Shown here piece after piece: positions 29,301-38,316 of a stretch of DNA of 64,000 nt. Positions within the stretch are counted from its first letter, which is position 1. Each line of letters begins with the position of its first letter. Made by a program: the position numbers and the translations under genes. The DNA comes from Agrobacterium tumefaciens (GTDB lineage: Bacteria; Pseudomonadota; Alphaproteobacteria; Rhizobiales; Rhizobiaceae), in contig NZ_CP039903.1 in assembly GCF_005221385.1 (NCBI RefSeq), positions 868,001 to 932,000 of the forward strand. Reading direction: 5' to 3'. The notes beneath the pieces are model-generated. The model was not told where the DNA came from. It saw nothing but the letters and a program-made list of their open reading frames with translations, and did not search any database.

Positions 29301-29834
29301 TTGGACAAAAGCCCCGACGCGTTTCGGACGATCAGTGAAGTGGCGGATGAGCTGAACCTGCCGCAGCACGTGCTGCGTTTCTGGGAAACACGCTTTCCGC
29401 AGATCAAGCCGATGAAACGGGGCGGGGGCCGCCGTTATTACCGTCCTGATGATATCGATCTCCTCAAAGGCATTCGTCACCTTCTTTATGACCATGGTTA
29501 CACCATCAAGGGCGTGCAGAAGCTGCTGAAAGCCAATGGCAACCGTTTCGTGGCGGCCATTGCCTCGGGTGATCTCGCCACCATGGAAGCCATAATGGCG
29601 GCGAGCGGTGAGAAGGAAGTTGCCGAACCGCGCGTCATCGATACCGATGGGGACGAGGTCGTCGGCCGTCCAAAGGCCAAGCCGAGCGGTCGCTTCTTCG
29701 GCTTCGGCGGCGGCAACAGCGATGCGGAAATATCGGTCGGCAAGTCGGGCATCGGCAAGGATGATCAGGCGCTGCTTCAGGAAGCCCTGTTCGATCTGCT
29801 CGAATGCAAGCGGCTTCTCGATCAGGTTCGCTGA
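29301..29834 (+). CDS. MerR-family transcriptional regulator
   Basis: A 177-residue regulator. The MerR helix-turn-helix with wing is near the N-terminus ([29 protein letters not shown], then [19 protein letters not shown]). The effector part has no metal-binding cysteines: it is a glycine-rich middle ([12 protein letters not shown]) and a short helical end ([18 protein letters not shown]). This type is found after ihfA in rhizobia and, from memory, is sometimes compared with CarA/LitR-like regulators. The TTG at 29301 follows GGGAGTGG; an ATG at 29265 in frame is the alternative. The target is unknown. Confidence 0.82.
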   Translation: MDKSPDAFRTISEVADELNLPQHVLRFWETRFPQIKPMKRGGGRRYYRPDDIDLLKGIRHLLYDHGYTIKGVQKLLKANGNRFVAAIASGDLATMEAIMAASGEKEVAEPRVIDTDGDEVVGRPKAKPSGRFFGFGGGNSDAEISVGKSGIGKDDQALLQEALFDLLECKRLLDQVR

Positions 29835-29856
29835 TCGTTTATCCACAGGTCTGTTC

Positions 29857-29957
29857 GAGCATTTCCAGGAAAAATGAATCCCGATTTTCCGTCCGGAAAT
29901 GCGCCAAAACAAAGAGTTAGAGCGCTTTCGTGATTCGAAGAATGCGCAAATGCTCTA
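29857..29957 (-). repeat. rhizobial interspersed repeat (about 100 bp)
   Basis: Read on the minus strand, this runs from AGAGCATTTGCGC through GCGCTCTAACTCTTTG and GCATTTCCGGACGG to CCTGGAAATGCTC. I recall this wording as a repeat found many times between genes in Rhizobiales. Its ends form an inverted repeat (GAGCATTT/AAATGCTC). It separates the MerR gene from the nuclease-like gene. Confidence 0.65.
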
Positions 29958-30021
29958 AAATGCCAACCTTTCGGAAACTCCTTTGGCTGATAATGCGGCT
30001 CCGTAAAGAAGGAGTCCGATC

Positions 30022-30747
30022 GTGAGCAATCGAAAATCGACAGGGCGACGCCGGACGGCGAAGAAATCGGCTGGTGGCAGCGTCTGGCCATGGGTGCTGA
30101 TGTTGGGCCTCGTCGCCGGCGGTATTCAGGCTTACGAATATCGCGATAGTCTTCTGCCGCAGCGCCATGTTGCGAAGGCGACATCCGCGACAACAAATCC
30201 CCCGAAACTCGCAACCGCAGCGAAACGCGAGGCCGCACCGGAAAAAGTGGCGAGCATTCGGCCTGCATCGCCGGTTTCGCCCGGCAACGGACCGGTTCCG
30301 CCACGCTCCATCGCCATGCCATCCCCATCATCGCAGAGCCAGGTCGCCGCCATTCTGCCGGAAGCCCGGCCCACGGTCGAAAAAATCTCTATTGGCGAAA
30401 AGAGCGGTGCCTTTGCCTTTTGTGGCCGCTCCGGGCTTAACAATTGCGTGGCCGACGGCAACACGTTCTGGATGAAGGGTGTGAAAATGCAGCTCGCCGG
30501 CATCGAGGTTCCGCAGATCGACCGGGCGCGCTGCATGGAAGAACGCCAGCGCGGTTTCGTCGCCAAGGTCAGGCTTCGGGACATGTTGAATGCCGGTACC
30601 TTCGATGTCGCCTCTTTCGCGGGTGCCAGCGGGCAAGCCATGGAACGCAAACGTCTTTCGCGTTCAGGCGTCTCCTTTGCCGATCAGCTCGTACGCGAAG
30701 GACTGGCACATCCGGCATCTGCAAAAAATCAGTCCTGGTGTGGCTGA
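30022..30747 (+). CDS. membrane-anchored thermonuclease-like protein, possibly inactive
   Basis: A 241-residue protein. A basic N-terminus and one hydrophobic segment (about residues 20-37, WPWVLMLGLVAGGI) anchor it or direct export. A Pro/Ala/Ser-rich linker follows to about residue 125. The C-terminal 100 residues resemble the staphylococcal nuclease fold (VADGNTFWMKGVKMQLAGIEVP, then the RQRGFVAKVRLRDMLN helix and QLVREGLAH). The usual catalytic Arg/Glu positions are not clearly present: the DGDT motif is DGNT, and the acidic-arginine pairs are weak. Nuclease activity is therefore doubtful. It starts with GTG after AAGAAGGAGTCCGATC, a good ribosome-binding site. Confidence 0.7.
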   Translation: MSNRKSTGRRRTAKKSAGGSVWPWVLMLGLVAGGIQAYEYRDSLLPQRHVAKATSATTNPPKLATAAKREAAPEKVASIRPASPVSPGNGPVPPRSIAMPSPSSQSQVAAILPEARPTVEKISIGEKSGAFAFCGRSGLNNCVADGNTFWMKGVKMQLAGIEVPQIDRARCMEERQRGFVAKVRLRDMLNAGTFDVASFAGASGQAMERKRLSRSGVSFADQLVREGLAHPASAKNQSWCG

Positions 30748-30886
30748 GGCCCCGTTGACCGAGACCGTTCTGCCTGTGTAGATGAGGCGCTGTCAGCATT
30801 CGGGATCGGAACTGTTTAATCCTGTACCGAATAATGACGAAGCAAGTTGCAGCGCCGGAGCCGGATCGGCAGGCGGCGCGGTAATG

Positions 30887-30971
30887 CGGACGTGGCGAAA
30901 TCGGTAGACGCAGCAGACTTAAAATCTGCCGACCATTGGTCTTGCGGGTTCAAGTCCCGCCGTCCGCACCA
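30887..30971 (+). tRNA. tRNA-Leu (anticodon TAA)
   Basis: The acceptor stem GCGGACG pairs with CGTCCGC (30961-30967), followed by A and an encoded CCA. The anticodon loop reads CTTAAAA, giving anticodon TAA. A long class II variable arm (CCGACCATTGGTCTTGC region) fits leucine. The T loop GGTTCAAGTCC is canonical. Confidence 0.95.
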
Positions 30972-31071
30972 TCTTCCCTTTGATTTATACCCTATCCCAA
31001 GTCCTGAGCCGGCGTAAAAACGCCCGTTCATGTGCCGTCGTCCGTTCTTGAAAATCATCAAAAAGAACCTA

Positions 31072-31102
31072 TTGACCTTGCCACGATGGGAAGCCCTATC
31101 TT
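31072..31102 (+). promoter_or_regulatory. HmrR/CueR-type copper-responsive promoter of the ATPase gene
   Basis: TTGACC (-35, 31072-31077) and TATCTT (-10, 31097-31102) are separated by 19 bases, the over-long spacer typical of MerR-activated promoters. The spacer carries the dyad CTTGCC...GGGAAG. A matching site with the same spacer lies before copZ (41659-41689). HmrR encoded at 34686 is the likely regulator. Confidence 0.8.
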
Positions 31103-31133
31103 TTTCGATATAAAGAAAAGAGGGGTCATACGC

Positions 31134-33638
31134 ATGTCACAAATAGAGATCCGGGCGAGTCATCAGATTGCGATCGATGGCATGACATGCGCCTCCTGCG
31201 TCGGTCGTGTCGAGAAGGCGATTGCCAAGGTGCCGGGGGTCCTGAAGGCCTCGGTCAATCTGGCCACGGAGCGCGCCGATATTGCCTTTTCCGGCCCGCC
31301 CGATGTGTTGGCTGTCATCGCAGCCGTGCGGAATGCGGGTTATGGCGTCGATGAGAAAACCATCGAACTCGATATTGAGGGCATGACCTGCGCTTCCTGC
31401 GTCGGGCGTGTAGAGAAGGCGCTGAAGGCTGTTGCCGGTGTCGCCGATGCAAGCGTCAATCTGGCGACGGAACGCGCCACCGTCCGCGTTGCCGGCAATG
31501 CCGTCTCTGCCGCCAGGCTGGCGCAAGCAATCAGCCAGGCTGGCTACAAGGCGAGCGAGATCGCCGCAGATAAGACCAAGGGTGATGAGCCGGACCGGCG
31601 CGAAGCCGAATTGCGTGGTCTGAAAATCAGCCTTGCCGTGGCCGTTGTCCTGACGCTGCCGGTCTTCGTGCTGGAGATGGGCTCGCATCTGGTCCCCGCC
31701 ATCCATGATTTCGTGATGGAAACGGTCGGCATGCGGGAAAGCTGGTATCTGCAATTTGCGCTGACCACGCTTGTTCTCTTCGGACCCGGTCTGCGCTTCT
31801 TCAAAAAGGGCATACCCGCACTTTTACGGCTCGCACCCGACATGAATTCGCTGGTAGTGCTTGGCACCGCTGCCGCCTGGGGATTTTCGGTGGTCGCGAC
31901 TTTCCTGCCGGAAATCCTGCCAAGCGGTACGGCCAATGTCTATTATGAGGCGGCGGCGGTCATCGTCACGCTCATTCTGCTCGGCCGTTTTCTCGAGGCG
32001 CGCGCCAAGGGTCGCACCAGCGAGGCGATAAAGCGGCTGGTTGGCCTGCAGGCCAAGTCGGCCCGTGTCCTGCGCAATGGCGAAACCATCGATGTGCCGT
32101 TGCAGGATGTGCAGACGGGTGATGTGATCGTCGTTCGTCCGGGCGAAAAGGTGCCCGTCGATGGCCTGGTGCTCGATGGCTCCTCTTATGTCGATGAATC
32201 GATGATAACAGGTGAGCCGATCCCGGTGACCAAGGCGGCGGGTTCCGAAGTCGTCGGCGGCACGGTCAACCGCAATGGCTCCTTCACCTTCCGCGCCACC
32301 AAGGTGGGCGCTGACACGCTGATCGCGCAGATCATCCGCATGGTTGAGGAAGCGCAGGCCGACAAGCTGCCCATTCAGGCGCTGGTGGACAAGGTGACCA
32401 ACTGGTTCGTGCCGGCGGTGATGCTGGCGGCGCTCGCCACCTTCATCGTCTGGTTCGTGTTTGGGCCGGACCCGGCTTTGACCTTCGCGCTTGTCAACGC
32501 TGTTGCCGTCCTCATCATCGCCTGTCCCTGCGCCATGGGCCTTGCCACGCCCACCTCCATCATGGTCGGCACCGGCCGCGCTGCCGAGATGGGTGTGCTG
32601 TTCCGGCGCGGCGACGCGCTTCAGACCCTGCGCGACGCCGATGTTATCGCCGTAGACAAGACCGGCACGCTGACGCTCGGCAAGCCGAAAATGGTACATT
32701 TCAGCACAACCGAGGGCTTCGACCCTGACGAGGTGCTGCGTCTTGTTGCCTCGCTTGAGAGCCGTTCCGAACATCCCATCGCCGAGGCAATCGTTGAGGC
32801 TGCGAAACATGGCGGCCTGACGCTTGCCGATGCGGAAGGTTTTGAGGCCACCCCCGGTTTTGGCGTGGCGGCGATAGTCGACGGCCGTAAGGTCGAGGCG
32901 GGCGCGGATCGCTTCATGACGAAGCTCGGATACGATGTCGCCATGTTCGCCGGTGATGCGGAGCGGCTGGGTAGGGAAGGGCAGTCGCCGCTTTATGCCG
33001 CCGTCGATGGCAGGTTGGCCGTGATCATCGCCGTTGCCGATCCGGTGAAGCAGACGACGCCGGAAGCGATTGCGGCGCTGCATGCGCTGGGTCTCAAGGT
33101 CACGATGATTACGGGCGACAACCGCCGCACCGCCGAAGCCATCGCTCGCCGTCTTGGCATCGATGAGGTGGTGGCGGAAGTGCTGCCGGATGGCAAGGTC
33201 GAGGCCGTGAAGAGACTTGCCGCCGGCGGGCGACGCGTCGCCTTTGTCGGCGATGGCATCAACGATGCGCCGGCGCTTGCGGCAGCCGATGTCGGCCTTG
33301 CCATAGGCACGGGCACGGATGTCGCCATTGAAAGCGCCGATGTGGTGCTGATGTCGGGCGATCTTCGCGGCGTTGCCAATGCCATCGCTCTCTCCAAGGC
33401 GACGATCCGCAATATCGGCCAGAATCTGTTCTGGGCCTTCGCCTACAACGCCGCACTAGTTCCCGTGGCAGCCGGAATATTGTATCCTGTCAACGGCGTT
33501 CTGCTGTCGCCGGTCCTTGCCGCCGGAGCCATGGCGCTTTCCAGCGTATTTGTCCTGACGAACGCGCTGCGCCTGAAAAGCTTCCGTGCCCCGCTGGTGG
33601 ACAAAGCGGCCGGCATGCAGCTCGCAGCGGCCGAATAG
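31134..33638 (+). CDS. copA: copper-translocating P1B-type ATPase
   Basis: An 834-residue inner membrane pump that exports Cu(I). Two N-terminal metal-binding domains each carry GMTCASC (about residues 17 and 83). The membrane CPC motif is IACPCAMG, the phosphorylated aspartate is in DKTGTLT, and the hinge reads [13 protein letters not shown]-binding HP is in [10 protein letters not shown]. In rhizobia the gene is also called actP. The ATG at 31134 lies 32 bases after the -10 element, and upstream in-frame codons would lie inside the promoter. It starts the operon copA-flavoreductase-hmrR. Confidence 0.95.
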   Translation: MSQIEIRASHQIAIDGMTCASCVGRVEKAIAKVPGVLKASVNLATERADIAFSGPPDVLAVIAAVRNAGYGVDEKTIELDIEGMTCASCVGRVEKALKAVAGVADASVNLATERATVRVAGNAVSAARLAQAISQAGYKASEIAADKTKGDEPDRREAELRGLKISLAVAVVLTLPVFVLEMGSHLVPAIHDFVMETVGMRESWYLQFALTTLVLFGPGLRFFKKGIPALLRLAPDMNSLVVLGTAAAWGFSVVATFLPEILPSGTANVYYEAAAVIVTLILLGRFLEARAKGRTSEAIKRLVGLQAKSARVLRNGETIDVPLQDVQTGDVIVVRPGEKVPVDGLVLDGSSYVDESMITGEPIPVTKAAGSEVVGGTVNRNGSFTFRATKVGADTLIAQIIRMVEEAQADKLPIQALVDKVTNWFVPAVMLAALATFIVWFVFGPDPALTFALVNAVAVLIIACPCAMGLATPTSIMVGTGRAAEMGVLFRRGDALQTLRDADVIAVDKTGTLTLGKPKMVHFSTTEGFDPDEVLRLVASLESRSEHPIAEAIVEAAKHGGLTLADAEGFEATPGFGVAAIVDGRKVEAGADRFMTKLGYDVAMFAGDAERLGREGQSPLYAAVDGRLAVIIAVADPVKQTTPEAIAALHALGLKVTMITGDNRRTAEAIARRLGIDEVVAEVLPDGKVEAVKRLAAGGRRVAFVGDGINDAPALAAADVGLAIGTGTDVAIESADVVLMSGDLRGVANAIALSKATIRNIGQNLFWAFAYNAALVPVAAGILYPVNGVLLSPVLAAGAMALSSVFVLTNALRLKSFRAPLVDKAAGMQLAAAE

Positions 33639-33648
33639 GAGGGCGGAT

Positions 33649-34674
33649 ATGATGACGCCTGGCAACACAATCTATCTGCCGCAGATCGGACGCAGCATCA
33701 TGGTGGCGCAAGGTGAAACCGTGCTTCAGGCCGCGCTGGCGGCAGGCATCACCTATCCGCACGGCTGTCGCATGGGCCGCTGCGGCGCCTGCAAATCGCA
33801 TCTCGTCTCCGGCGAGGTCGATCTTCTCAAGCACACGCCCTTTTCATTGACCGATGAGGAAAAGGCGGAAGGCCTGACGCTCGCCTGCCGCGCCGTGCCG
33901 TTGAGCGACGTGACGATCGGCTGGCTCAATGGCGAGGACGAATTCGCCGATATTCCGACCGGCCGCTTCGAGGGCGTGGTGGCGGAAACTGTAGATGCGA
34001 CACATGATATCAAGCTCATCCGCATCAGGCTCGACGATCGGGCGCAGTTCGCCTTCAAACCCGGTCAATATGTGCGCCTGCTTTACCCGGACTGTTCGCC
34101 GCGCGACTATTCCATCGCCAGCCGGATCGACGAGGAGTTGATCGAATTCCACATCCGGCATGTGCCGGGCGGCCTGACAAGCGGCCATATATTCGCGCAG
34201 GCCAAGGCAGGCGATCCTGTCATATTGGTAGGGCCTTTCGGGTCATCATTCCTGCGGGAAAAACATTGCGGGCCCATCCTTGGCATTGCCGGCGGCTCGG
34301 GTCTGGCACCGGTCAAGGCGGTTGTCGAGGCTGCTCTTGCAACGGGGCAGATGACGGGCCGGGACCGTCCTATTCATGTCTATTTCGGCGCCCGCGCCCT
34401 GCGTGACCTTTATATGGTCGATCATTTCGAGGCGCTCACCGCGCGGCACGGCAATCTGAGCTTCGTTCCGGTTCTCTCCAATGAGCCACATGCGCAGATG
34501 CGGTGCGGTTATGTCGGCAATGCGGTGGCGGATGATTTCGACGACCTTGACGGCTGGAAAGCCTATCTCGCAGGCCCGCCGGCGATGATCGAGGCGACCG
34601 TGCCGCAACTGGTGGCGCGGGGTATGCGCACCGCCGACATTCATGCAGACGTGTTTTTCACCCCGGACAGATAG
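33649..34674 (+). CDS. 2Fe-2S ferredoxin/FAD-NAD(P)H oxidoreductase within the copper operon
   Basis: A 341-residue electron-transfer protein. The N-terminal ferredoxin domain (about 1-90) has the plant-type cluster ligands CRMGRCGAC and a fourth cysteine in LACRAVP. The FAD domain (about 100-200) has RDYSIAS, and the NAD(P)-binding domain (about 205-335) includes GIAGGSGLAPVKAVVE. This is the reductase layout of oxygenase systems such as BenC or CDP-6-deoxy-glucoseen reductase. No oxygenase partner is nearby. It lies 10 bases after copA and 11 before hmrR, so it belongs to the copper operon; a role in redox control of Cu or of a copper-damaged cluster is inference. Confidence 0.85.
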   Translation: MMTPGNTIYLPQIGRSIMVAQGETVLQAALAAGITYPHGCRMGRCGACKSHLVSGEVDLLKHTPFSLTDEEKAEGLTLACRAVPLSDVTIGWLNGEDEFADIPTGRFEGVVAETVDATHDIKLIRIRLDDRAQFAFKPGQYVRLLYPDCSPRDYSIASRIDEELIEFHIRHVPGGLTSGHIFAQAKAGDPVILVGPFGSSFLREKHCGPILGIAGGSGLAPVKAVVEAALATGQMTGRDRPIHVYFGARALRDLYMVDHFEALTARHGNLSFVPVLSNEPHAQMRCGYVGNAVADDFDDLDGWKAYLAGPPAMIEATVPQLVARGMRTADIHADVFFTPDR

Positions 34675-34685
34675 GAGCAGGATCC

Positions 34686-35174
34686 ATGAATATCGGCTCA
34701 GCCGCCACCGCTTCAGGTGTTTCTGCGAAGATGATCCGTCATTACGAGATGATCGGCCTGATCAAATCGGCAAACCGCACGGATGCCGGATACCGGGTCT
34801 ACACGGCCAATGATCTGGAAACGCTGCGTTTCATTAGGCGCGGACGCGACCTTGGTTTCTCGATAGAAAAGATCAGGCAGCTGATGACCCTGTGGCGTGA
34901 TCCCGGCGGTGCGTCCTGCGATGTCAAACGCATCGTCATGGAACATGTCGTGGATCTGGAAGCCAAGATGCATTCGCTCCGCGACATGGCCGACACGCTT
35001 CGAAATCTCGCAACCTATTGCCCTGACAATGGCGAGCCGGATTGCCCGATCATTCAGGATCTGGCGCAATCCGAAGATCCCGATTTTGTTCCGGTGGCGG
35101 TTGTGCCCAAGCGCTCCGGAATGCTGAAGGGCACCTCCGGCGCGGCGACGGAGTTATCGCGCCTTATGAAATAA
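34686..35174 (+). CDS. hmrR: Cu(I)-responsive MerR-family regulator HmrR/CueR
   Basis: A 162-residue MerR activator. The N-terminal winged helix (MNIGSAATASGVSAKMIRHY, then RTDAGYRVYTANDLETLRFI) binds DNA, and a dimerising helix follows. The metal loop has the two cysteines of the CueR type in CPDNGEPDCPII, spaced for linear Cu(I) coordination. The C-terminal tail extends about 30 residues beyond E. coli CueR. Being the third gene of the operon it regulates, it is probably autoregulated. Targets: the promoters at 31072 and 41659. Confidence 0.93.
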   Translation: MNIGSAATASGVSAKMIRHYEMIGLIKSANRTDAGYRVYTANDLETLRFIRRGRDLGFSIEKIRQLMTLWRDPGGASCDVKRIVMEHVVDLEAKMHSLRDMADTLRNLATYCPDNGEPDCPIIQDLAQSEDPDFVPVAVVPKRSGMLKGTSGAATELSRLMK

Positions 35175-35243
35175 ACAGCGGTTCCCATCGGGAACTGATC
35201 GTCGATTGCAGCAAACGCCAATTGTGGTGAAGGGAACCGGGCC

Positions 35244-36188
35244 ATGTGGATACAGATATTGCAACGCTTCCTTATTCTGTGCCTGATGCTGACGATCGTT
35301 TCCGTCATCGCGTTTCTTTTGCCCTATATGGCGGGTGGCGATCCGGCCCGCACCATCCTGTTTTCCCGTATGCGCGATACCGCGCTCGATCCGCACGCGG
35401 TGGAGGCGCTGAGGATAAGTCTCGGGCTCGACCGGCCGCTCTATGTGCAATATTTCGCCTGGCTCTCAAACGCGCTGCGCGGCGATCTGGGCTTTTCCTT
35501 CACCAGCAGCCAACCCGTGGCCGGTGAGCTTTTGCGCTCTCTCGGCGTATCGGTAACGCTGGCGCTGACGGCGCTTGCAATCGCGGTCGCCGTTGCCCTG
35601 CCGCTCGGCACGCTGGCGGCGATGCGCCCAGGCGGGCGGCTCGACAATTTCGCGACGCTGATGATCCAGACCTTCGTTGCGACGCCGGAATATTGGTTCG
35701 CGCCCATGTCGGCGCTGGTCTTTGCGCTCTATCTCGGCTGGTTGCCGTCGGCGGGATGGGACAGCTGGCGTTCACTGGTGCTTCCCGCCTTGACCCTGAC
35801 GTTGCGCCCGCTCGCCTATTTCACGCAGGTGACACGTGCAGCGATGGCCGAGGTTCTGCGCGCACCCTATATCACCGCGGCCCGCAGCCGGGGTCTCGGC
35901 ATGCATAGCACAGTCTTGCGGCACGGCGTCCGCAACGGCTCGCTGCCGGTCGTCACCTTCTTTGCATTGTGGCTCGCGGGCCTGCTTGGCGGATCGGTGG
36001 TCGTGGAAGTCATCTTCGCCATCCCCGGCATGGGTCGGCTTCTGTACGACGCCGTGGTCAATCGCGACATCCCCATGCTGCAGGGTGGTTTCATCTGCAT
36101 CGTCGCCCTCTCCATCCTGATCAATACCTTGGCCGACGGCTTTTATGTCCTGATCAATCCAGCAATGCGAGGTCACAATGACCATTAG
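35244..36188 (+). CDS. ABC transporter permease, DppB/NikB class
   Basis: A 314-residue inner membrane protein with about six helices. The N-terminus WIQILQRFLILCLMLTIVSVIAF and the region after it match the dipeptide/nickel permease B family, and the EAA-like loop reads TAARSRGLGMHSTVLRHGVRN. It pairs with the next permease, with which it overlaps by 11 bases. It lies 69 bases after hmrR, with a small GTTCCC/GGGAAC hairpin in between but no T run, so read-through from the copper operon cannot be excluded. Confidence 0.9.
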   Translation: MWIQILQRFLILCLMLTIVSVIAFLLPYMAGGDPARTILFSRMRDTALDPHAVEALRISLGLDRPLYVQYFAWLSNALRGDLGFSFTSSQPVAGELLRSLGVSVTLALTALAIAVAVALPLGTLAAMRPGGRLDNFATLMIQTFVATPEYWFAPMSALVFALYLGWLPSAGWDSWRSLVLPALTLTLRPLAYFTQVTRAAMAEVLRAPYITAARSRGLGMHSTVLRHGVRNGSLPVVTFFALWLAGLLGGSVVVEVIFAIPGMGRLLYDAVVNRDIPMLQGGFICIVALSILINTLADGFYVLINPAMRGHNDH

Positions 36189-37101
36189 CCAGTTCCCGAG
36201 CGCGCCGGTAGCCGCCTTGCCCCTGAGCAACACGCCCATGACCGCCACCCCCAAGCGCCCGTCGGCCTTCAGCCGGTTCACGGACTTCATCAGCCGGCGG
36301 CATTGGACCTTTTATGCGGGATCGGCGATCTTTCTCGTCATCATCCTGCTGCTGGTCATCGCGCCATGGATATCGCCCTATAATCCCGCACAGCAGAACC
36401 TTCGCCTGCGGTTGAATGCGCCAAGCGCCACCTACTGGCTGGGAACGGACCATCTCGGCCGCGACGTGCTCAGCCGGTTGCTGATAGGCGGTCGTTTCAC
36501 GGTCACGATTGCCGCCATTACCGTCATTCTGTCGGTCGCCATCGGCACTTTTGTCGGCATCATCAGCGGCCGCAGCCGCGGTATCCTTGACGAAGTCCTG
36601 ATGCGCGTGGTCGATTTGCTCATCGCCATTCCAGACGTGGTGATCGCCATCTTCCTCGTCGCCATCTTCGGGCCGGGATATGGAACCTTGATCGCGTCGC
36701 TGACGATTGTCGGCTGGACGCCTTTTGCGCGGCTGGCGCGCGGGCTGACGCTGTCGATCAATTCCCGCGAATATATCCGCGCGGCGGAAGTGCTTGGCTG
36801 CACGCGGCGCTTCATCATCTTCCGGCATATCATTCCGAACACGATCTGGCCGATTGCGGCCGTGGCGTTCCTGCGTTTCGGCCACAAGCTCATCACGGTC
36901 GGTGGTTTGTCGTTCCTGGGGCTCGGTGTGCAGCCGCCGGCCGCCGACTGGGCGCTGATGCTGGCCGATGCACAGGCTTATGCAGAGCGCATGCCCGTTC
37001 TCGTCATCGCACCCGGCCTGGCGATTTTCCTCGCAGCCTTGAGCGTGACGTGGATCGGCCACGGGCTGAACCTGGAGACCAAAAAACAGAATGGTCATTG
37101 A
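36178..37101 (+). CDS. ABC transporter permease, DppC/NikC class
   Basis: A 307-residue permease. A cytoplasmic N-terminus of about 38 residues precedes the first helix. The family segment YWLGTDHLGRDVLSRLLIGG follows, and the EAA loop reads AAEVLGCTRRFIIFRHIIPN. It overlaps the preceding permease by 11 bases, which indicates translational coupling. Start: the ATG at 36178. The substrate is not deducible from this subunit. Confidence 0.9.
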   Translation: MTISQFPSAPVAALPLSNTPMTATPKRPSAFSRFTDFISRRHWTFYAGSAIFLVIILLLVIAPWISPYNPAQQNLRLRLNAPSATYWLGTDHLGRDVLSRLLIGGRFTVTIAAITVILSVAIGTFVGIISGRSRGILDEVLMRVVDLLIAIPDVVIAIFLVAIFGPGYGTLIASLTIVGWTPFARLARGLTLSINSREYIRAAEVLGCTRRFIIFRHIIPNTIWPIAAVAFLRFGHKLITVGGLSFLGLGVQPPAADWALMLADAQAYAERMPVLVIAPGLAIFLAALSVTWIGHGLNLETKKQNGH

Positions 37102-37240
37102 TGCCTGTCGGCAGGTAATGGCCGGCTTGATCATCGTCAAACATAGCTGACGCAAAGGAACTGGAAGGAGAGTAATATCGTCTGAAGCCGCATGAAAATA
37201 CGCAAATGCCTCCGATTCAATAAAAATAAGGGGAACTCTT

Positions 37241-38305
37241 ATGAATATCGAAGGACAAACGCATGCCATTACGGCCATGTCTCCCGAATGCGCACCGCTT
37301 CTGGAAATAGAGGACCTGCACGTTTCGGTGCCGGCGCAAAATGGCCGAAAATTTGTCATTTCTGGCCTCACTCTTTCCGTCAATGCCGGTGAAGTGGTCG
37401 CTCTCGTTGGCGAATCCGGTTCCGGCAAGAGCATGACGGCCCTGTCATTGATGCGGCTTTTGCCGCAGGGCGCGGAAATCAATTCCGGCCGCATTTCCTT
37501 TGCCGGGCGCGATATCCTCGCGCTTTCCTCCTCCGAACTCGATGCGCTGCGCGGTGCCGATATCGGCATGCTGTTCCAGCAGCCGCAGGCCATGCTTGAT
37601 CCGACCAGCCGGGTTAAGACGCAGGTTGCCGAGCCGCTGTGGGTCCATCGCAAGATGAGCAGGAGCGCTGCGCTCAACCGGGTCGTCGGCCTCCTGTCAG
37701 ATGTCGGCATTCCAGACCCGTCGGCGCGGGCGCAATGTTTCGCACATGAGCTTTCCGGCGGCATGGCGCAGCGTGTCATGATTGCCGCGGCACTCTCGGG
37801 CAATCCACAACTGCTGATCGCTGATGAACCGACAACGGCTCTCGATGTCACCGTTCAGGCACAGATATTGCGTCTGCTTGATGACGAACGTCGCAAGCGT
37901 CGGCTCGCCACCCTGCTGATCACCCATGACCTGTCGGTCGTTGCCGCCTTCGCGGACAGGATTGCGGTGATGTATGCCGGCCGTATCGTTGAGGAGGGGC
38001 CGACACAGGCGATCCTCAAGGCGCCGCAACATCCTTATACAAAGGCACTGATCAGCTGCTCGCTTCTGACCACGGACAGTGAGGGACAGTTGCTGACGAT
38101 CCCCGGATCGAGCTCGCAGGCCCATGACATGTCCTGCGGCTGCCGGTTTCATCCGCGCTGCGCGCTTGCCAAGTCGGCCGACATGGGCAGCCGGTGCATG
38201 GCGTCGGAACCGGATCTGAATGCCCTACCGGAAGGGCGCAAGGCGCGGTGCTGGGCGGTCGGTGAGGACCATGCCGGCGACCATACCAACCACGCTATCT
38301 GCTGA
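37241..38305 (+). CDS. ABC transporter ATP-binding protein, DppD class
   Basis: A 354-residue ATPase. Walker A is GESGSGKSMTAL, the signature LSGGMAQRVMIAAAL, and Walker B LLIADEPTTALD; the H-loop reads LITHDLSVVAAF. The C-terminal oligopeptide-type domain ends with a cysteine-containing block (CGCRFHPRCALAK) of the kind seen in DppD/OppD, where it can hold an Fe-S cluster. A 139-base gap before it carries AAGGGGAACTCTT as ribosome-binding site. Confidence 0.9.
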   Translation: MNIEGQTHAITAMSPECAPLLEIEDLHVSVPAQNGRKFVISGLTLSVNAGEVVALVGESGSGKSMTALSLMRLLPQGAEINSGRISFAGRDILALSSSELDALRGADIGMLFQQPQAMLDPTSRVKTQVAEPLWVHRKMSRSAALNRVVGLLSDVGIPDPSARAQCFAHELSGGMAQRVMIAAALSGNPQLLIADEPTTALDVTVQAQILRLLDDERRKRRLATLLITHDLSVVAAFADRIAVMYAGRIVEEGPTQAILKAPQHPYTKALISCSLLTTDSEGQLLTIPGSSSQAHDMSCGCRFHPRCALAKSADMGSRCMASEPDLNALPEGRKARCWAVGEDHAGDHTNHAIC

Positions 38306-38316
38306 AGGAGGGGACG

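Noticed and set aside
30887..31071. Genomic island integrated at tRNA-Leu
   Set aside because: No integrase gene and no repeat of the tRNA 3' end was seen downstream; the copper locus follows with ordinary composition.
35175..35243. Terminator between hmrR and the ABC operon
   Set aside because: The GTTCCC/GGGAAC hairpin is short and lacks a T run, so it is not called as a terminator.
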